Shown: positions 44,111 to 51,979 of the stretch, in pieces | How the letters are laid out: each line of letters begins with the position of its first letter | Position numbering within the stretch: the first letter of the stretch is position 1 | Assembly (NCBI GenBank): GCA_963666465.1 | Contig: OY762824.1 | Coordinates: 2,046,001 to 2,110,000 of the forward strand | Length of the DNA: 64,000 nucleotides | Direction of reading: 5' to 3' | DNA from: VXYL01 sp963666465 | Lineage (GTDB): Bacteria > Pseudomonadota > Gammaproteobacteria > Pseudomonadales > Azotimanducaceae | Program-made: the position numbers and the translations under genes | The notes under the pieces: model-generated | Databases searched by the model: none | What the model was told of the DNA's origin: nothing | The model's input: the letters and a program-made list of their open reading frames with translations, nothing else

Positions 44111-45202
44111 TCAGGTTCGCGAGCGTGCTGCGAGTTCGACCACCCGTTCGGCAATTGCCAGGGATGACGTGAGGCCTGGGGATTCGATGCCGAGCAGGTT
44201 GATGAGGCCGGGGACTCCGCAATCATCCGGGCCTTCGATGAGGAAATCGGGCGCCCGGGCTCCGGCAGGGGCCAGCTTGGGGCGGATGCCGGTGTAGCTT
44301 GGGTGCAGGCGGGATTCGTCGAGGGCCGGATAGTAGCGCCGGATGGCGGTTATGAAGCGCTCGAAGTTCGCCGAGTCGAAGCTGTAGTCGTCGTCCTTCT
44401 GCCAGATCACGTCCGGGCCGAACTTGGCCTGGCCGCCCATGTCGAGAGTGACGTGAACGCCGAGGCCCCCCGGCTCGGCAACGGGATAGACCAGGCGCTC
44501 GAATGGCGAACGGCCGGAGAGGGCGTAGTAGTGTCCTTTGGCGAAATAGCCGCGATGCGCTCCGCCCACCTGCGCCGCCATGTTCGGCGCGTTCAGCCCC
44601 GCCGCGTTCACCACCAGATTGGCGTCGAGTTCGTAACCGTCGCAGGCCACCTGCACGCCACCGGCAATCGCCTTGATTTCCTGAACATCCGTGAGGAAGG
44701 CGATCATGCCGCCGCCAGCCTCGATGTCGCCGACGAGGCTCAGCATGAAGGCGTGGCTGTCGATGATGCCGGTGGATTCGGAAAAGACCCCCGCCAGTGC
44801 CTCTACCTCCGGTTCAAGCTCCAGCACCTCGTCCCGATCCAGCCAGGGCAACTCTCCAACGCCGTTGATGCGCGCCTGCTTCTGATAATCGCGCAGCACG
44901 CCGAACTGCTCCTCGGAGGTGGCGACGATGATCTTGCCGATGCGCCTGTGCGGCACCTTGTAGGCGTCGCAGTGGGCATAGAGCATGGCCTTGCCGCGCA
45001 CGCACATTTCGGCCTTGACGGAACCGGTGGGGTAGTAGATGCCGGCGTGGATGACCTCCGAGTTGCGGCTGGAGGTTTCCGAGCCGATCACGTCGTGCCG
45101 TTCGAGCACGACCACCTCGCGCCCGGCGCGAGCCAGCGCTCTTGCCGCGGCGAGGCCCACGACACCGGCGCCGATCACGACCACGTCGCAGCGTTCAGCC
45201 AC
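44111..45202 (-). CDS. FAD-dependent oxidoreductase (LhgO/DAO family)
   Basis: This 363-residue FAD oxidase/dehydrogenase resembles L-2-hydroxyglutarate dehydrogenase (LhgO). N-terminal VVVIGAGVVGLAAARALA binds FAD; RHDVIGSETSSRNSEVIHAG, IYYPTGSVKAEMCVRGKAML, NAAGLNAPNMAAQVGG, GGLGVHVTLDMGGQAKFGPD and GIRPKLAP with a C-terminal GIESPGLTSSLAIAERVVEL are characteristic. LhgO members feed electrons to quinone from L-2-hydroxyglutarate; here the substrate is inferred. The GTG start overlaps the upstream gene's stop by 8 nt and has a GAGG site, so the two genes form an operon. Somewhat shorter than E. coli LhgO (about 420). Confidence 0.87.
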   Translation of the reverse strand: MAERCDVVVIGAGVVGLAAARALARAGREVVVLERHDVIGSETSSRNSEVIHAGIYYPTGSVKAEMCVRGKAMLYAHCDAYKVPHRRIGKIIVATSEEQFGVLRDYQKQARINGVGELPWLDRDEVLELEPEVEALAGVFSESTGIIDSHAFMLSLVGDIEAGGGMIAFLTDVQEIKAIAGGVQVACDGYELDANLVVNAAGLNAPNMAAQVGGAHRGYFAKGHYYALSGRSPFERLVYPVAEPGGLGVHVTLDMGGQAKFGPDVIWQKDDDYSFDSANFERFITAIRRYYPALDESRLHPSYTGIRPKLAPAGARAPDFLIEGPDDCGVPGLINLLGIESPGLTSSLAIAERVVELAARSRT

Positions 45203-46214
45203 GCTCGCGCCTCGCCGCGAGCCATGCGCGGCCCTTCTCCCAGGCGCGCTGGGCACCGCCGCCGGTCACGAAACGCTCTGTCAGCGTCTGTTGGTCGCCG
45301 TCGAAGTTGCGCCACAGTGCCTCCACATAGGGGTTGCCGGTGGCGGCGAGGCGGCGATAGAGGCCCTCCCGCTCGATCTCGCCGAGCACGTCGCGATAGT
45401 GGTCGAGAACGTGCCGGTCCAGAAGAACACTCGCCGCCCGGGCGCCCGAAAGCGCGCCACTGCCCACCTTGCCGATGCGCTCGAGCGCCCCGAGGGTCAC
45501 GGCGCCGGACAGCTCGAACGGCTGCACGCCCTCGCGGCGAGCCGTCGATTGAATTCCTCGCCAGAGTCGGTCGAGTTCCACAGGCGGCAGCGATTTCAGC
45601 GCCTCCGGCGCTTCGGCAATCCTGCGCCGCGTTTGCTCCACCGTTTCGCGCAGACCCTCCGCCGACAGAGGCGGCGTGTCGAACGCGGTCGCCGTGCGGT
45701 CGCTGAACTGCGCCACGGAGTCGAGCAGATCATCCACATGCTCAATCGACGCCGCGTCTTCCACCACTCCTTGCCGTTCGAGTTCCTCCGCGAGTTCCCT
45801 GAGATAGGTGCGCGAGCCGTACGCAACATCGCTCACCACCGCGAGCAGGAGCATGGGCGAAAGGTGGAATGTGGCGAGGCTCGCGAGTTCGACGAAGTTG
45901 CCGACGGTCTTGCGCGCCACATAGTTCTCGACACGGTCATCGGAACCCGCACTGGAAGATGGCGCGCCACCCATGTCCTCCGCCATGAAGTCCAGCATCT
46001 GGCCGACGAAGATGCGATAGGTCTTGGCGTTGCGGAACGCCTTGGGCAACAGCAAAGCCGCAGACTCGCGCAGGGTGCCGCCAAGGACGCCAGCAAGCCC
46101 CCGCACGGTGCGCTCCGGCAGCGACAACCCGTAGCTCAAGTGCTCCACAATGCGCTCGGCTCCCGGCGCGCGGGTCTTGTCGCGCCCGGCCTTGCCGACT
46201 GCTGGAAGTTTCAT
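45195..46214 (-). CDS. Conserved hypothetical protein, possibly membrane-associated
   Basis: The protein has 339 residues. After MKLPAVGKAGRDK come helices LSYGLSLPERTVRGLAGVLG and RESAALLLPKAFRNAKTYRI, then a hydrophobic stretch (FVELASLATFHLSPMLLLAV). A middle charged helical region and a C-terminal amphipathic region follow (LSGARAASVLLDRHVLDHYR). No known domain was recognised and no signal peptide is visible. It precedes and overlaps the FAD oxidoreductase gene. The open frame extends upstream to 46385 through low-complexity repeat sequence, so the ATG at 46214 is preferred. Confidence 0.65.
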   Translation of the reverse strand: MKLPAVGKAGRDKTRAPGAERIVEHLSYGLSLPERTVRGLAGVLGGTLRESAALLLPKAFRNAKTYRIFVGQMLDFMAEDMGGAPSSSAGSDDRVENYVARKTVGNFVELASLATFHLSPMLLLAVVSDVAYGSRTYLRELAEELERQGVVEDAASIEHVDDLLDSVAQFSDRTATAFDTPPLSAEGLRETVEQTRRRIAEAPEALKSLPPVELDRLWRGIQSTARREGVQPFELSGAVTLGALERIGKVGSGALSGARAASVLLDRHVLDHYRDVLGEIEREGLYRRLAATGNPYVEALWRNFDGDQQTLTERFVTGGGAQRAWEKGRAWLAARRERG

Positions 46215-46287
46215 GGCGCGAATTGAACCACGGCTTTGGTTGTTGTAGGGCTGGTGTTTGCCTTTGGTGCCTTTGCGCACAGTTCCC

Positions 46288-46512
46288 TGGCGCGGCGTAC
46301 CCCCCACCGAAAAAGCCTGGCGGCTTTTTCGACTCCCCCCCTTGGGGAGGAGTGATGTGTGTCGCGAGGTTGCCGGGGCCTTCAACGCCCCTCCTGTAAA
46401 CAGGAGCGAAGCAGGAAGGCCCCGATAGCTTGCTTGCTACGGTTATCACTCCCCCCCTTGGGGGGAGTCGAAAAAGCCGCTAGGCTTTTTCGGTGGGGGG
46501 TACGCCGCGCCA
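46288..46512. repeat. 225-bp inverted-repeat element built of hairpins
   Basis: Arms of about 65 bp at 46288-46354 and 46444-46512 are near-perfect inverted copies. Each arm contains a perfect 10-bp hairpin, CGAAAAAGCC-N4-GGCTTTTTCG (46308-46331 and 46469-46492), plus a C-run/G-run dyad. The central 90 bp hold a further hairpin (CTCCTGT-AA-ACAGGAG). The A/T-tract hairpins could act as bidirectional terminators. The outer sequence TGGCGCGG / CCGCGCCA looks like element ends. Non-coding. Confidence 0.65.
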
Positions 46513-46533
46513 CGGAACTAAACCAGAGGCCCG

Positions 46534-46753
46534 CTAGGAGGCAAACGGCGCGGGCTTCTAGCCAGAGTGGTGAGCGCAAGCGAACCCGGAGGCAAGCAGT
46601 TGCGTGAGCAACTGCGGACGCGCTCGTTGGAGCGCGCTAGGAGGCTGCGCCGTAGAAACGGCGCTGGCTCCTAGCCGGAGCTGCGAGCGGATGCGAGCAC
46701 GAAGGCCAGCAGTTCGCGCAGCGAACTGCCGACGCGCCCGCAAGGGCGCGCTA
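46534..46753. repeat. Compound hairpin repeat block: R2 plus CTAGGAG hairpin plus R1
   Basis: From left to right: a deleted CTAGGAGG hairpin (46534-46560), a direct copy of R2 (to about 46650), a CTAGGAGGCTGCGCCGTAG hairpin (46638-46676) and an inverted, identical copy of R1 (46681-46753). The modules seen separately at 11.09 and 14.0 kb are joined here. The block ends about 50 bp before the DUF35 gene's start and so may carry its promoter. Confidence 0.7.
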
Positions 46754-46805
46754 GTCGCCCGTCAGCGCGGGTACAATGCGCGAGCCAAGCGCAAGGGGAG
46801 GATGC

Positions 46806-47225
46806 ATGGCGAAGCAGGGCGTGGTGCCCGACGATTTGACGCGCCCGTTCTGGGAGGCGGCGAACGACGAGCGCTTGGTGATCCAGAACTGCATCTCATG
46901 CGATCGCCTGCAGCATCCGCCCGCGCGGGTCTGCCGAGGCTGCGGCTCCGATGCTTCCCTCGATTGGAAGGAGATGAGCGGGCGCGGCACCATCTACAAC
47001 TACGGCGTCGTTCACGACTGCCCCATCCGCCTGCTGCAGGAGGATCAACCCTTCAACGTCGCCGTGGTGATGCTGGCGGAAGACCCCGGCATCCAGATGT
47101 ATTCGCACCTGCCCGGGACGCCGGTGGACGAGGTGCCCGTCGGCGCCGAGGTCGAGGTGATGTTCGAGGCCACGGTCAATGGCCAAATGGTGCCGGAGTG
47201 GCGGGTTTCCGGAGAGCAGGAATGA
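46806..47225 (+). CDS. Zn-ribbon / OB-fold (DUF35) acyl-CoA-binding protein
   Basis: The 139-residue protein has an N-terminal helix (LTRPFWEAANDERLVIQNCI), a zinc ribbon (CISC..13..CRGCG) and a C-terminal OB-fold (GRGTIYNYGVVHDCPIRLLQ). DUF35 proteins are obligate partners of thiolase-like enzymes such as the sterol aldolase Ltp2/ChsH2 and of archaeal HMG-CoA synthase, where they deliver CoA thioesters. The start has a GGGGAGG site. Its stop overlaps the thiolase ATG by 4 nt, so the two subunits are almost certainly co-translated. Confidence 0.9.
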   Translation: MAKQGVVPDDLTRPFWEAANDERLVIQNCISCDRLQHPPARVCRGCGSDASLDWKEMSGRGTIYNYGVVHDCPIRLLQEDQPFNVAVVMLAEDPGIQMYSHLPGTPVDEVPVGAEVEVMFEATVNGQMVPEWRVSGEQE

Positions 47226-48541
47226 CCGAGAACGCCCCCGCATCCATGTATCGCACCGAAGAGGGCACAGGCCTCTGGGAGCATCGCGGCAAGGTCGCTG
47301 CGGTGGGCGTCGGCCACTCTCCCACGGCTCGGCGCTGGGACGGCCACCCGGAAACCTGCGTCGGCGCCATCAGCCTCATCGCCCTGCGCCGCGCCATCGA
47401 GGACGCCGGCGTGGACCCTGCCGAAATCGACGGCCTCGTAATGGACCCCGTCACCACCACCGGCGCCTACTGGCCCAAGGACAAGCCGGTGCCGGCCGAA
47501 GTGGTGGACGCCTTCAACGCCACCGACAACCCGCTCGACGGCATCGCCGGCCTGAGCGCCGAGTGGATTCTCAAGAACATGCCGGAACTCACCGGCATCG
47601 ACTTCACCATGTACGGCCCCGGCTGCATGTCGAACGCCATCTGCGTCGCCGCCCAGGCCGTGGGCGATGGCCTCGCGCACACCTGCCTCGTGCTCAAGAG
47701 CTGGCACAACTACGAGGGGCGCTACTACCAAGGCGGCGCCAACGCCGGCCGCGACCTGCCCGGCACGGCGGCCTTGCACGCCCTTTGGGGCACGCCGGCC
47801 TGCTACGGCACGGCGCTGCAATTTGCCGAGTACTGCCGCAAGTACGGCAAGAACCACGACATGATGGCGCCGTTCATCGAGAACTCGCGCCGGAACGGGC
47901 TCAAGTTCCCCGAGGGCTATTGGGCCAGCCACCGCCCGGAGGAGATCACGCCGGAGGACTACAAGGCCGCCCGCTGGATTGCCAAGCCGGCCAACCTCTT
48001 CGACAACGACCTGCCCATCATGGTCTCCGCCGCCTATCTCTACACCACCGCGGAACGCGCCCGAAACATGCGCCAGAAGCCCGTGTACATCCTGGGCCAC
48101 GCCGCCAGCAACACCCGTCCGCGCAGCTTGACGCCAACGCTCGACGAGGTGGAGGAAGACACCGCCCGCACGGCGCGGAAGATCTACGAAGGCGCCGGCA
48201 TCACCGCCGCCGACCTCTCCTTCGAGAACATGTACGACGGCTTTACCCAGTTCCACCAGTTCCACATCGAGGGGCTCGGCTATCGCGGCATGAAGTTCGG
48301 CGAGGCGCTAGATTTCTACCAAACCGACATCTCCATCCACGGCCCCAATCCCATCCTGCCGAGCGGCGGCAACATCGGCTGCGGCCGGAGCCGGTTCTGG
48401 ATGCACACCGACTGCATCCAGCAGATCCAGCAGCGCGCCGGGGAGCGTCAGGTGACCGGCGTGAAGCCGGAGATCGCCGTTTCCGGCGGGCCGATGCCCC
48501 TGGGCGGCCGCTTCACGGTTTGGAGTGCCACCCCGGACTAG
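47222..48541 (+). CDS. Thiolase-superfamily protein (SCP2-type / Ltp2-like), partner of DUF35
   Basis: The 439-residue protein has a thiolase fold: GKVAAVGVGHSPTARRW near the N-terminus, ISLIALRRAIEDAGVDPAEI, MYGPGCMSNAICVAAQAVGD (the Cys may be nucleophilic) and C-terminal GGNIGCGRSRFWMHTDCIQQ with IAVSGGPMPLGGRFTVWS. The canonical NEAFA and CxG active-site motifs of degradative thiolases are not clear. This fits SCP2-type thiolase-like lyases such as Ltp2, which cleave beta-hydroxyacyl-CoA by retro-aldol chemistry with a DUF35 partner. The specific acyl-CoA is unknown. Confidence 0.85.
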   Translation: MTENAPASMYRTEEGTGLWEHRGKVAAVGVGHSPTARRWDGHPETCVGAISLIALRRAIEDAGVDPAEIDGLVMDPVTTTGAYWPKDKPVPAEVVDAFNATDNPLDGIAGLSAEWILKNMPELTGIDFTMYGPGCMSNAICVAAQAVGDGLAHTCLVLKSWHNYEGRYYQGGANAGRDLPGTAALHALWGTPACYGTALQFAEYCRKYGKNHDMMAPFIENSRRNGLKFPEGYWASHRPEEITPEDYKAARWIAKPANLFDNDLPIMVSAAYLYTTAERARNMRQKPVYILGHAASNTRPRSLTPTLDEVEEDTARTARKIYEGAGITAADLSFENMYDGFTQFHQFHIEGLGYRGMKFGEALDFYQTDISIHGPNPILPSGGNIGCGRSRFWMHTDCIQQIQQRAGERQVTGVKPEIAVSGGPMPLGGRFTVWSATPD

Positions 48542-48594
48542 ACCAGGCGGCGCCGGCATGTTCTGCAACCACAAGTAAGCAAGGACGCAACTCC

Positions 48595-48942
48595 ATGATT
48601 CTCATCAGCTTCGACATCGACGGCACCCTCACGGTTGGCGACCCGCCCGGCATCCTGTCGGTGGAACTGGTGCGCGCCGTCAAGGAACAGGGCTGTCTGG
48701 TGGGAAGCTGCTCGGATCGACCCATCAGCGCCCAGCGCGCCATCTGGGCCAGCCACGAGATCGAGGTGGACTTCACCGTCTCCAAGCACATGCTGCCGGA
48801 CGTGAAGGCCGAGTTCGCAGCGGACGTGTACTACCACATCGGCGACCGCGAGGACTTGGACAAGCGCCCGGCCCTCGAGGCGGGGTTCGAGTTCCTCTGG
48901 CCCCACGAGGCCGCCGAGATGCCTTGGGTCGAGGAAGCCTGA
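48595..48942 (+). CDS. HAD-superfamily hydrolase-like protein
   Basis: The protein has 115 residues. It begins MILISFDIDGTLTVGDPPGI, where DxDGT is HAD motif I (nucleophile Asp and acid/base Asp). GSCSDRPISAQRAIW resembles motif II, and YYHIGDREDLDKRPALEAGF resembles the GD..D motif IV. The cap domain is missing and a clear motif III Lys is not obvious, so it is a minimal C0-type HAD phosphatase or a non-catalytic relative. Located 53 bp after the thiolase gene on the same strand, followed 19 bp later by the DUF1015 gene. Confidence 0.78.
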   Translation: MILISFDIDGTLTVGDPPGILSVELVRAVKEQGCLVGSCSDRPISAQRAIWASHEIEVDFTVSKHMLPDVKAEFAADVYYHIGDREDLDKRPALEAGFEFLWPHEAAEMPWVEEA

Positions 48943-48961
48943 CGCGCAAAGGCCAAACGCC

Positions 48962-50275
48962 TTGAAGACGCACTATCCGAACATCGGACTGCACGTTCCG
49001 TCGCTGCTGCTGCCAGCTCCTGGCATCGCGCTCGAGACGTGGGCGGTGATTGCCTGCGACCAGCACACCTCCGAGCCGGACTATTGGACCGAGACCCGTC
49101 GCTTGGTCGGCGAGGCACCATCCACTCTCGACTTGGTGCTGCCGGAAGCGCTGCTGGCACAAGGCGACCGCGACGCTGCCATCGCCACGATTCACCGCAA
49201 CATGGATCGCCACCTCGAGCGCGGCGTTCTGACGGAGCAGCCTCCCGGATTCATGCTGGTGGAACGCGACGTGGGGCGCGAACATCCCCGGCGCGGGCTG
49301 ATCGTGGCGCTGGACCTCGAGTGCTTCGACCATCGCGACGAGGCCCGGGAACTCATCCGCAGCACCGAGGGAACGGACGTGCGACGGCTGCCGGCCCGCG
49401 CCGCAGTCCGCCGCGGCGCCGTTCTGGAAACCCCACACATCCTGGTGCTGCTGAACGACCCGGACGGCACCGTCATCGAACCCCTGTTCGAGGCCCCCGG
49501 AACCGCCGCCTACGATTTCGACCTCATGCAAGGCGGCGGCCGGGTGCGCGGCTGGCCGATCCAGGACGAACCCCGCATCGAGGCCGTTGCGGCGCGCATC
49601 GCCGCACTGCGGCAGGGCGAGCCGCCAATGGCCTATGCGATGGGCGACGGCAACCATTCCTTCGCCGCCGCCCGCGTGGTGTGGGAGGAGCTCCGCGACG
49701 CCGGCGCGCCAGCAGACCATCCGGCGCGGTATGCCCTGGTGGAACTCGTCAACATCCACGACAGCGCCCTAGCCTTTGAAGCCATCCACCGGCTGGTGGC
49801 CGAAGTCGAACCAACGGCCCTCCTCACGGCAATGGCCGAGCACTTCGACGGTGCTGGATTCGCCCTCGAACGCCAGGAGTCGCTGGCGCAATGGAACGAG
49901 GCAAGGAACCAAGCAAGTGCCGGGCACACCATCCCTTTCGTCCAGGGCACCGCGTCCGAAACCACCTTCGGGGTAGCCCGAATCGAATCACCCACAGCTC
50001 AACTAGCCGCCACCACCCTACAACGCTTCCTGGACGACCGCCTGCAAGCACTCCCCGGCACACCCGACCTAGACTTCATCCACGGCGAAGACACCCTGCT
50101 CGACCTAGTGCAGAGCCGCCCCGACCGCATCGGCTTCCTCCTCCCCGCCCTGGACAAGCACGAACTCTTCACCAGCGTCACCCGCGACGGCGCCACCCCC
50201 CGCAAAACCTTTTCCCTAGGCGAAGCCCATGAAAAGCGCTACTACATCGAATGCCGCCGCATCTCGAACCGCTGA
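48962..50275 (+). CDS. DUF1015 family protein
   Basis: The 437-residue protein has a TTG start (the only start at the beginning of homology; AAAGG upstream). Family features: WAVIACDQHTSEPDYWTETR, LVERDVGREHPRRGLIVALD, PPMAYAMGDGNHSFAAARVV (the GDGNHS motif is the family's hallmark), VNIHDSALAFEAIHRLV and DRIGFLLPALDKHELFTSVT. DUF1015 proteins are conserved in bacteria and archaea and are suspected to act in carbohydrate or serine-related metabolism; biochemical function is unsettled. End of a plus-strand cluster with thiolase and HAD. Confidence 0.85.
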   Translation: MKTHYPNIGLHVPSLLLPAPGIALETWAVIACDQHTSEPDYWTETRRLVGEAPSTLDLVLPEALLAQGDRDAAIATIHRNMDRHLERGVLTEQPPGFMLVERDVGREHPRRGLIVALDLECFDHRDEARELIRSTEGTDVRRLPARAAVRRGAVLETPHILVLLNDPDGTVIEPLFEAPGTAAYDFDLMQGGGRVRGWPIQDEPRIEAVAARIAALRQGEPPMAYAMGDGNHSFAAARVVWEELRDAGAPADHPARYALVELVNIHDSALAFEAIHRLVAEVEPTALLTAMAEHFDGAGFALERQESLAQWNEARNQASAGHTIPFVQGTASETTFGVARIESPTAQLAATTLQRFLDDRLQALPGTPDLDFIHGEDTLLDLVQSRPDRIGFLLPALDKHELFTSVTRDGATPRKTFSLGEAHEKRYYIECRRISNR

Positions 50276-50285
50276 CAGGTAAGTT

Positions 50286-50951
50286 GTGAACGACGCTGAG
50301 CTAGAGCACTTCCTAGAGAAGCACCCGCGTCTCTATCACATGGCAGAACCCGGCGCATGGCCTGGGATTCAGCGAAATGGGTTGTTGAGCACGTCGGCCT
50401 TGCTGGACCTCTATGGTGTTGCCGGGCAGCGACGCATCGAGCTCGAGTCGGAGCGGCGACCTGTTTCGGAACGGCTCCACCGTCGTGGTCTCCCTGCTGC
50501 GGTTGTGCGCGACCAAGGACCCATCAACGAGAAAAAGCTCCGCCAAGCGTTGCCTCCAACGATCGAGTGCCGAGATTGGTACGAGTTTCTCAATGGCAAG
50601 GTGTTTTTCTGGGCCACGCAGGACAGGCTCTATCGCATGGCAAAGGCCTATCGAGACCGTCCCCGCGAAGTGCTCGTGATCGACACGCGACGATTTGTGG
50701 ATGCATACCGAGAACGCATCTGGCTCTGCCACATGAACAGCGGCGCGACGATGTTCGGAAGCCATTGTCGCTCCTTTGATACGTTCCGGAGGATTGCCGA
50801 TTACCCGTATAGGGAACGCCGCAAGGAGGCTGCGGAGGTTTGCGTTGATGGCGGTGTCCCCAATGTGGTCCGATTTGTTCGGCAGGTGCGCGAACTGCGG
50901 TGGAATACTTGGGGGCCGACTATCTACCGTTCGGATGGCGATTCCTCTTGA
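50286..50951 (+). CDS. DUF7002-type protein, possibly ADP-ribosyltransferase fold
   Basis: The 221-residue protein has a GTG start, 11 nt after the DUF1015 gene. It opens with PRLYHMAEPGAWPGIQRNGL then LSTSALLDLYG, a pattern shared with a widespread uncharacterised family. LYH..xxxxWxxIxxxGLLS resembles the N-terminal NAD-binding segment of DarT/ART-like proteins (inference). Later parts include KVFFWATQDRLYRMAKAYRD and REVLVIDTRRFVDAY. It converges on the PurZ-like operon: its last 28 bp overlap the end of the dUTPase-fold gene on the other strand. No antitoxin-like partner is visible. Confidence 0.7.
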   Translation: MNDAELEHFLEKHPRLYHMAEPGAWPGIQRNGLLSTSALLDLYGVAGQRRIELESERRPVSERLHRRGLPAAVVRDQGPINEKKLRQALPPTIECRDWYEFLNGKVFFWATQDRLYRMAKAYRDRPREVLVIDTRRFVDAYRERIWLCHMNSGATMFGSHCRSFDTFRRIADYPYRERRKEAAEVCVDGGVPNVVRFVRQVRELRWNTWGPTIYRSDGDSS

Positions 50952-51979
50952 AGGTCACCGTCCTCAACGGCGGGTGGGCTGCCCAACACGCCTTCGGAGT
51001 CGTCGTGCCGTGGGGATGCGGGAGCGCCAGTGATGGCGTTCGGTTCCCCTGGAGTGGGTTCGATAACCGCATCGGCCGACGCGGCCTCCTTTTTGGGCGG
51101 TAGCAGGCCGATCTGGCGTTCTATCCGGTCCAGACGATCGTGGATGCCTGTGGCCATTTCAGCGTTATTTTGGAACAGTTCATACGCCGCGAAGACAAGC
51201 GCTGCGACCGCAACTATTACACCAACACCCCCTGCCAACGTCAGATTCCTCGTATATGTCGAGGCGTCTTTCGCAGACTCCTCCGCAGCTAAGGTGCTTT
51301 TCCGCAGGCTGTACAATTCGCCCTTGAAGGCGCTGACAACTCCAGTCGTCCCGACTCCGGCCTTGTCAAGGTATTGGTGGGCCTTTAGGCCTTGCTTTCT
51401 AGATCGAAACACCACCAAATCCTTCGGTGGAGGGTCCGCAATGCTGCTGGGTGGCCGTGTCCAGTACTCGTGCCTTGTCAGCTTCGTGAATTCGACCCAA
51501 AGGAACGGGTCACCCCCGATGATGTCATAGTCGTTGGCAGTGAGGTTATGGAGCGGAATGAGCAAAGGGCCCACAAAACCCGGATCCACGATCGGGCCAG
51601 TCCCCAATAGGATTCCCCTGTGGACATGCCGGATGTGGAGGTTGAACCGAACCGCAATGTACTGCGGGAGACGGAATTCCACCCCGGTCTCCAAGTAGGT
51701 TATAGAGTTCTTCGGAAGCCGTACACGCTTCCTCTCGGTGATCGGTATCTCGTCCGGGGCACGTGAGTCTCCATCCTGCTCCCACAGGTATAGAGTTCCG
51801 AGGAATGGAATCGTATAGGTTGCCGGGTTTAGGGAATTCCCATCTTTGCTGAACGGATGCACAAGGCACCCTTTATTGGCATAGCGGACGATGTCCGCGG
51901 AGTTGAGCATCGACGACGCCACGTCGGGCAATGGGTCAATGGAGTAGTGCGTGGATTTCGTCCAATCATGATCGGACAT
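50924..51979 (-). CDS. dUTPase/dCTP-deaminase-fold protein with a C-terminal membrane anchor
   Basis: The protein has 351 residues. Residues about 50-165 match the trimeric dUTPase/dCTP deaminase beta-fold: RFNLHIRHVHRGILLGTGPI, VDPGFVGPLLIPLHNLTAND and IGGDPFLWVEFTKL. The catalytic Glu of dCTP deaminases (LEL.N after DPG) is replaced (LLIPLHN), so deamination is doubtful; nucleotide binding or dUTPase-like hydrolysis remains possible. A helical stalk (about 215-245) leads to a membrane helix (LAGGVGVIVAVAALVFAAYE, about 248-267), a short coiled coil (IHDRLDRIERQIGLL) and a disordered acidic tail. It overlaps the PurZ-like gene by 14 nt. It is the last gene of the operon. Confidence 0.75.
   Translation of the reverse strand: MSDHDWTKSTHYSIDPLPDVASSMLNSADIVRYANKGCLVHPFSKDGNSLNPATYTIPFLGTLYLWEQDGDSRAPDEIPITERKRVRLPKNSITYLETGVEFRLPQYIAVRFNLHIRHVHRGILLGTGPIVDPGFVGPLLIPLHNLTANDYDIIGGDPFLWVEFTKLTRHEYWTRPPSSIADPPPKDLVVFRSRKQGLKAHQYLDKAGVGTTGVVSAFKGELYSLRKSTLAAEESAKDASTYTRNLTLAGGVGVIVAVAALVFAAYELFQNNAEMATGIHDRLDRIERQIGLLPPKKEAASADAVIEPTPGEPNAITGAPASPRHDDSEGVLGSPPAVEDGDLQEESPSER

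Noticed and set aside
44303..45706. 467-codon plus-strand open frame
   Set aside because: It lies antisense to the FAD oxidoreductase gene, which has complete family motifs.
50924..51979. Straight annotation as dCTP deaminase
   Set aside because: The catalytic Glu is absent and a membrane anchor is present, so only the fold was called.
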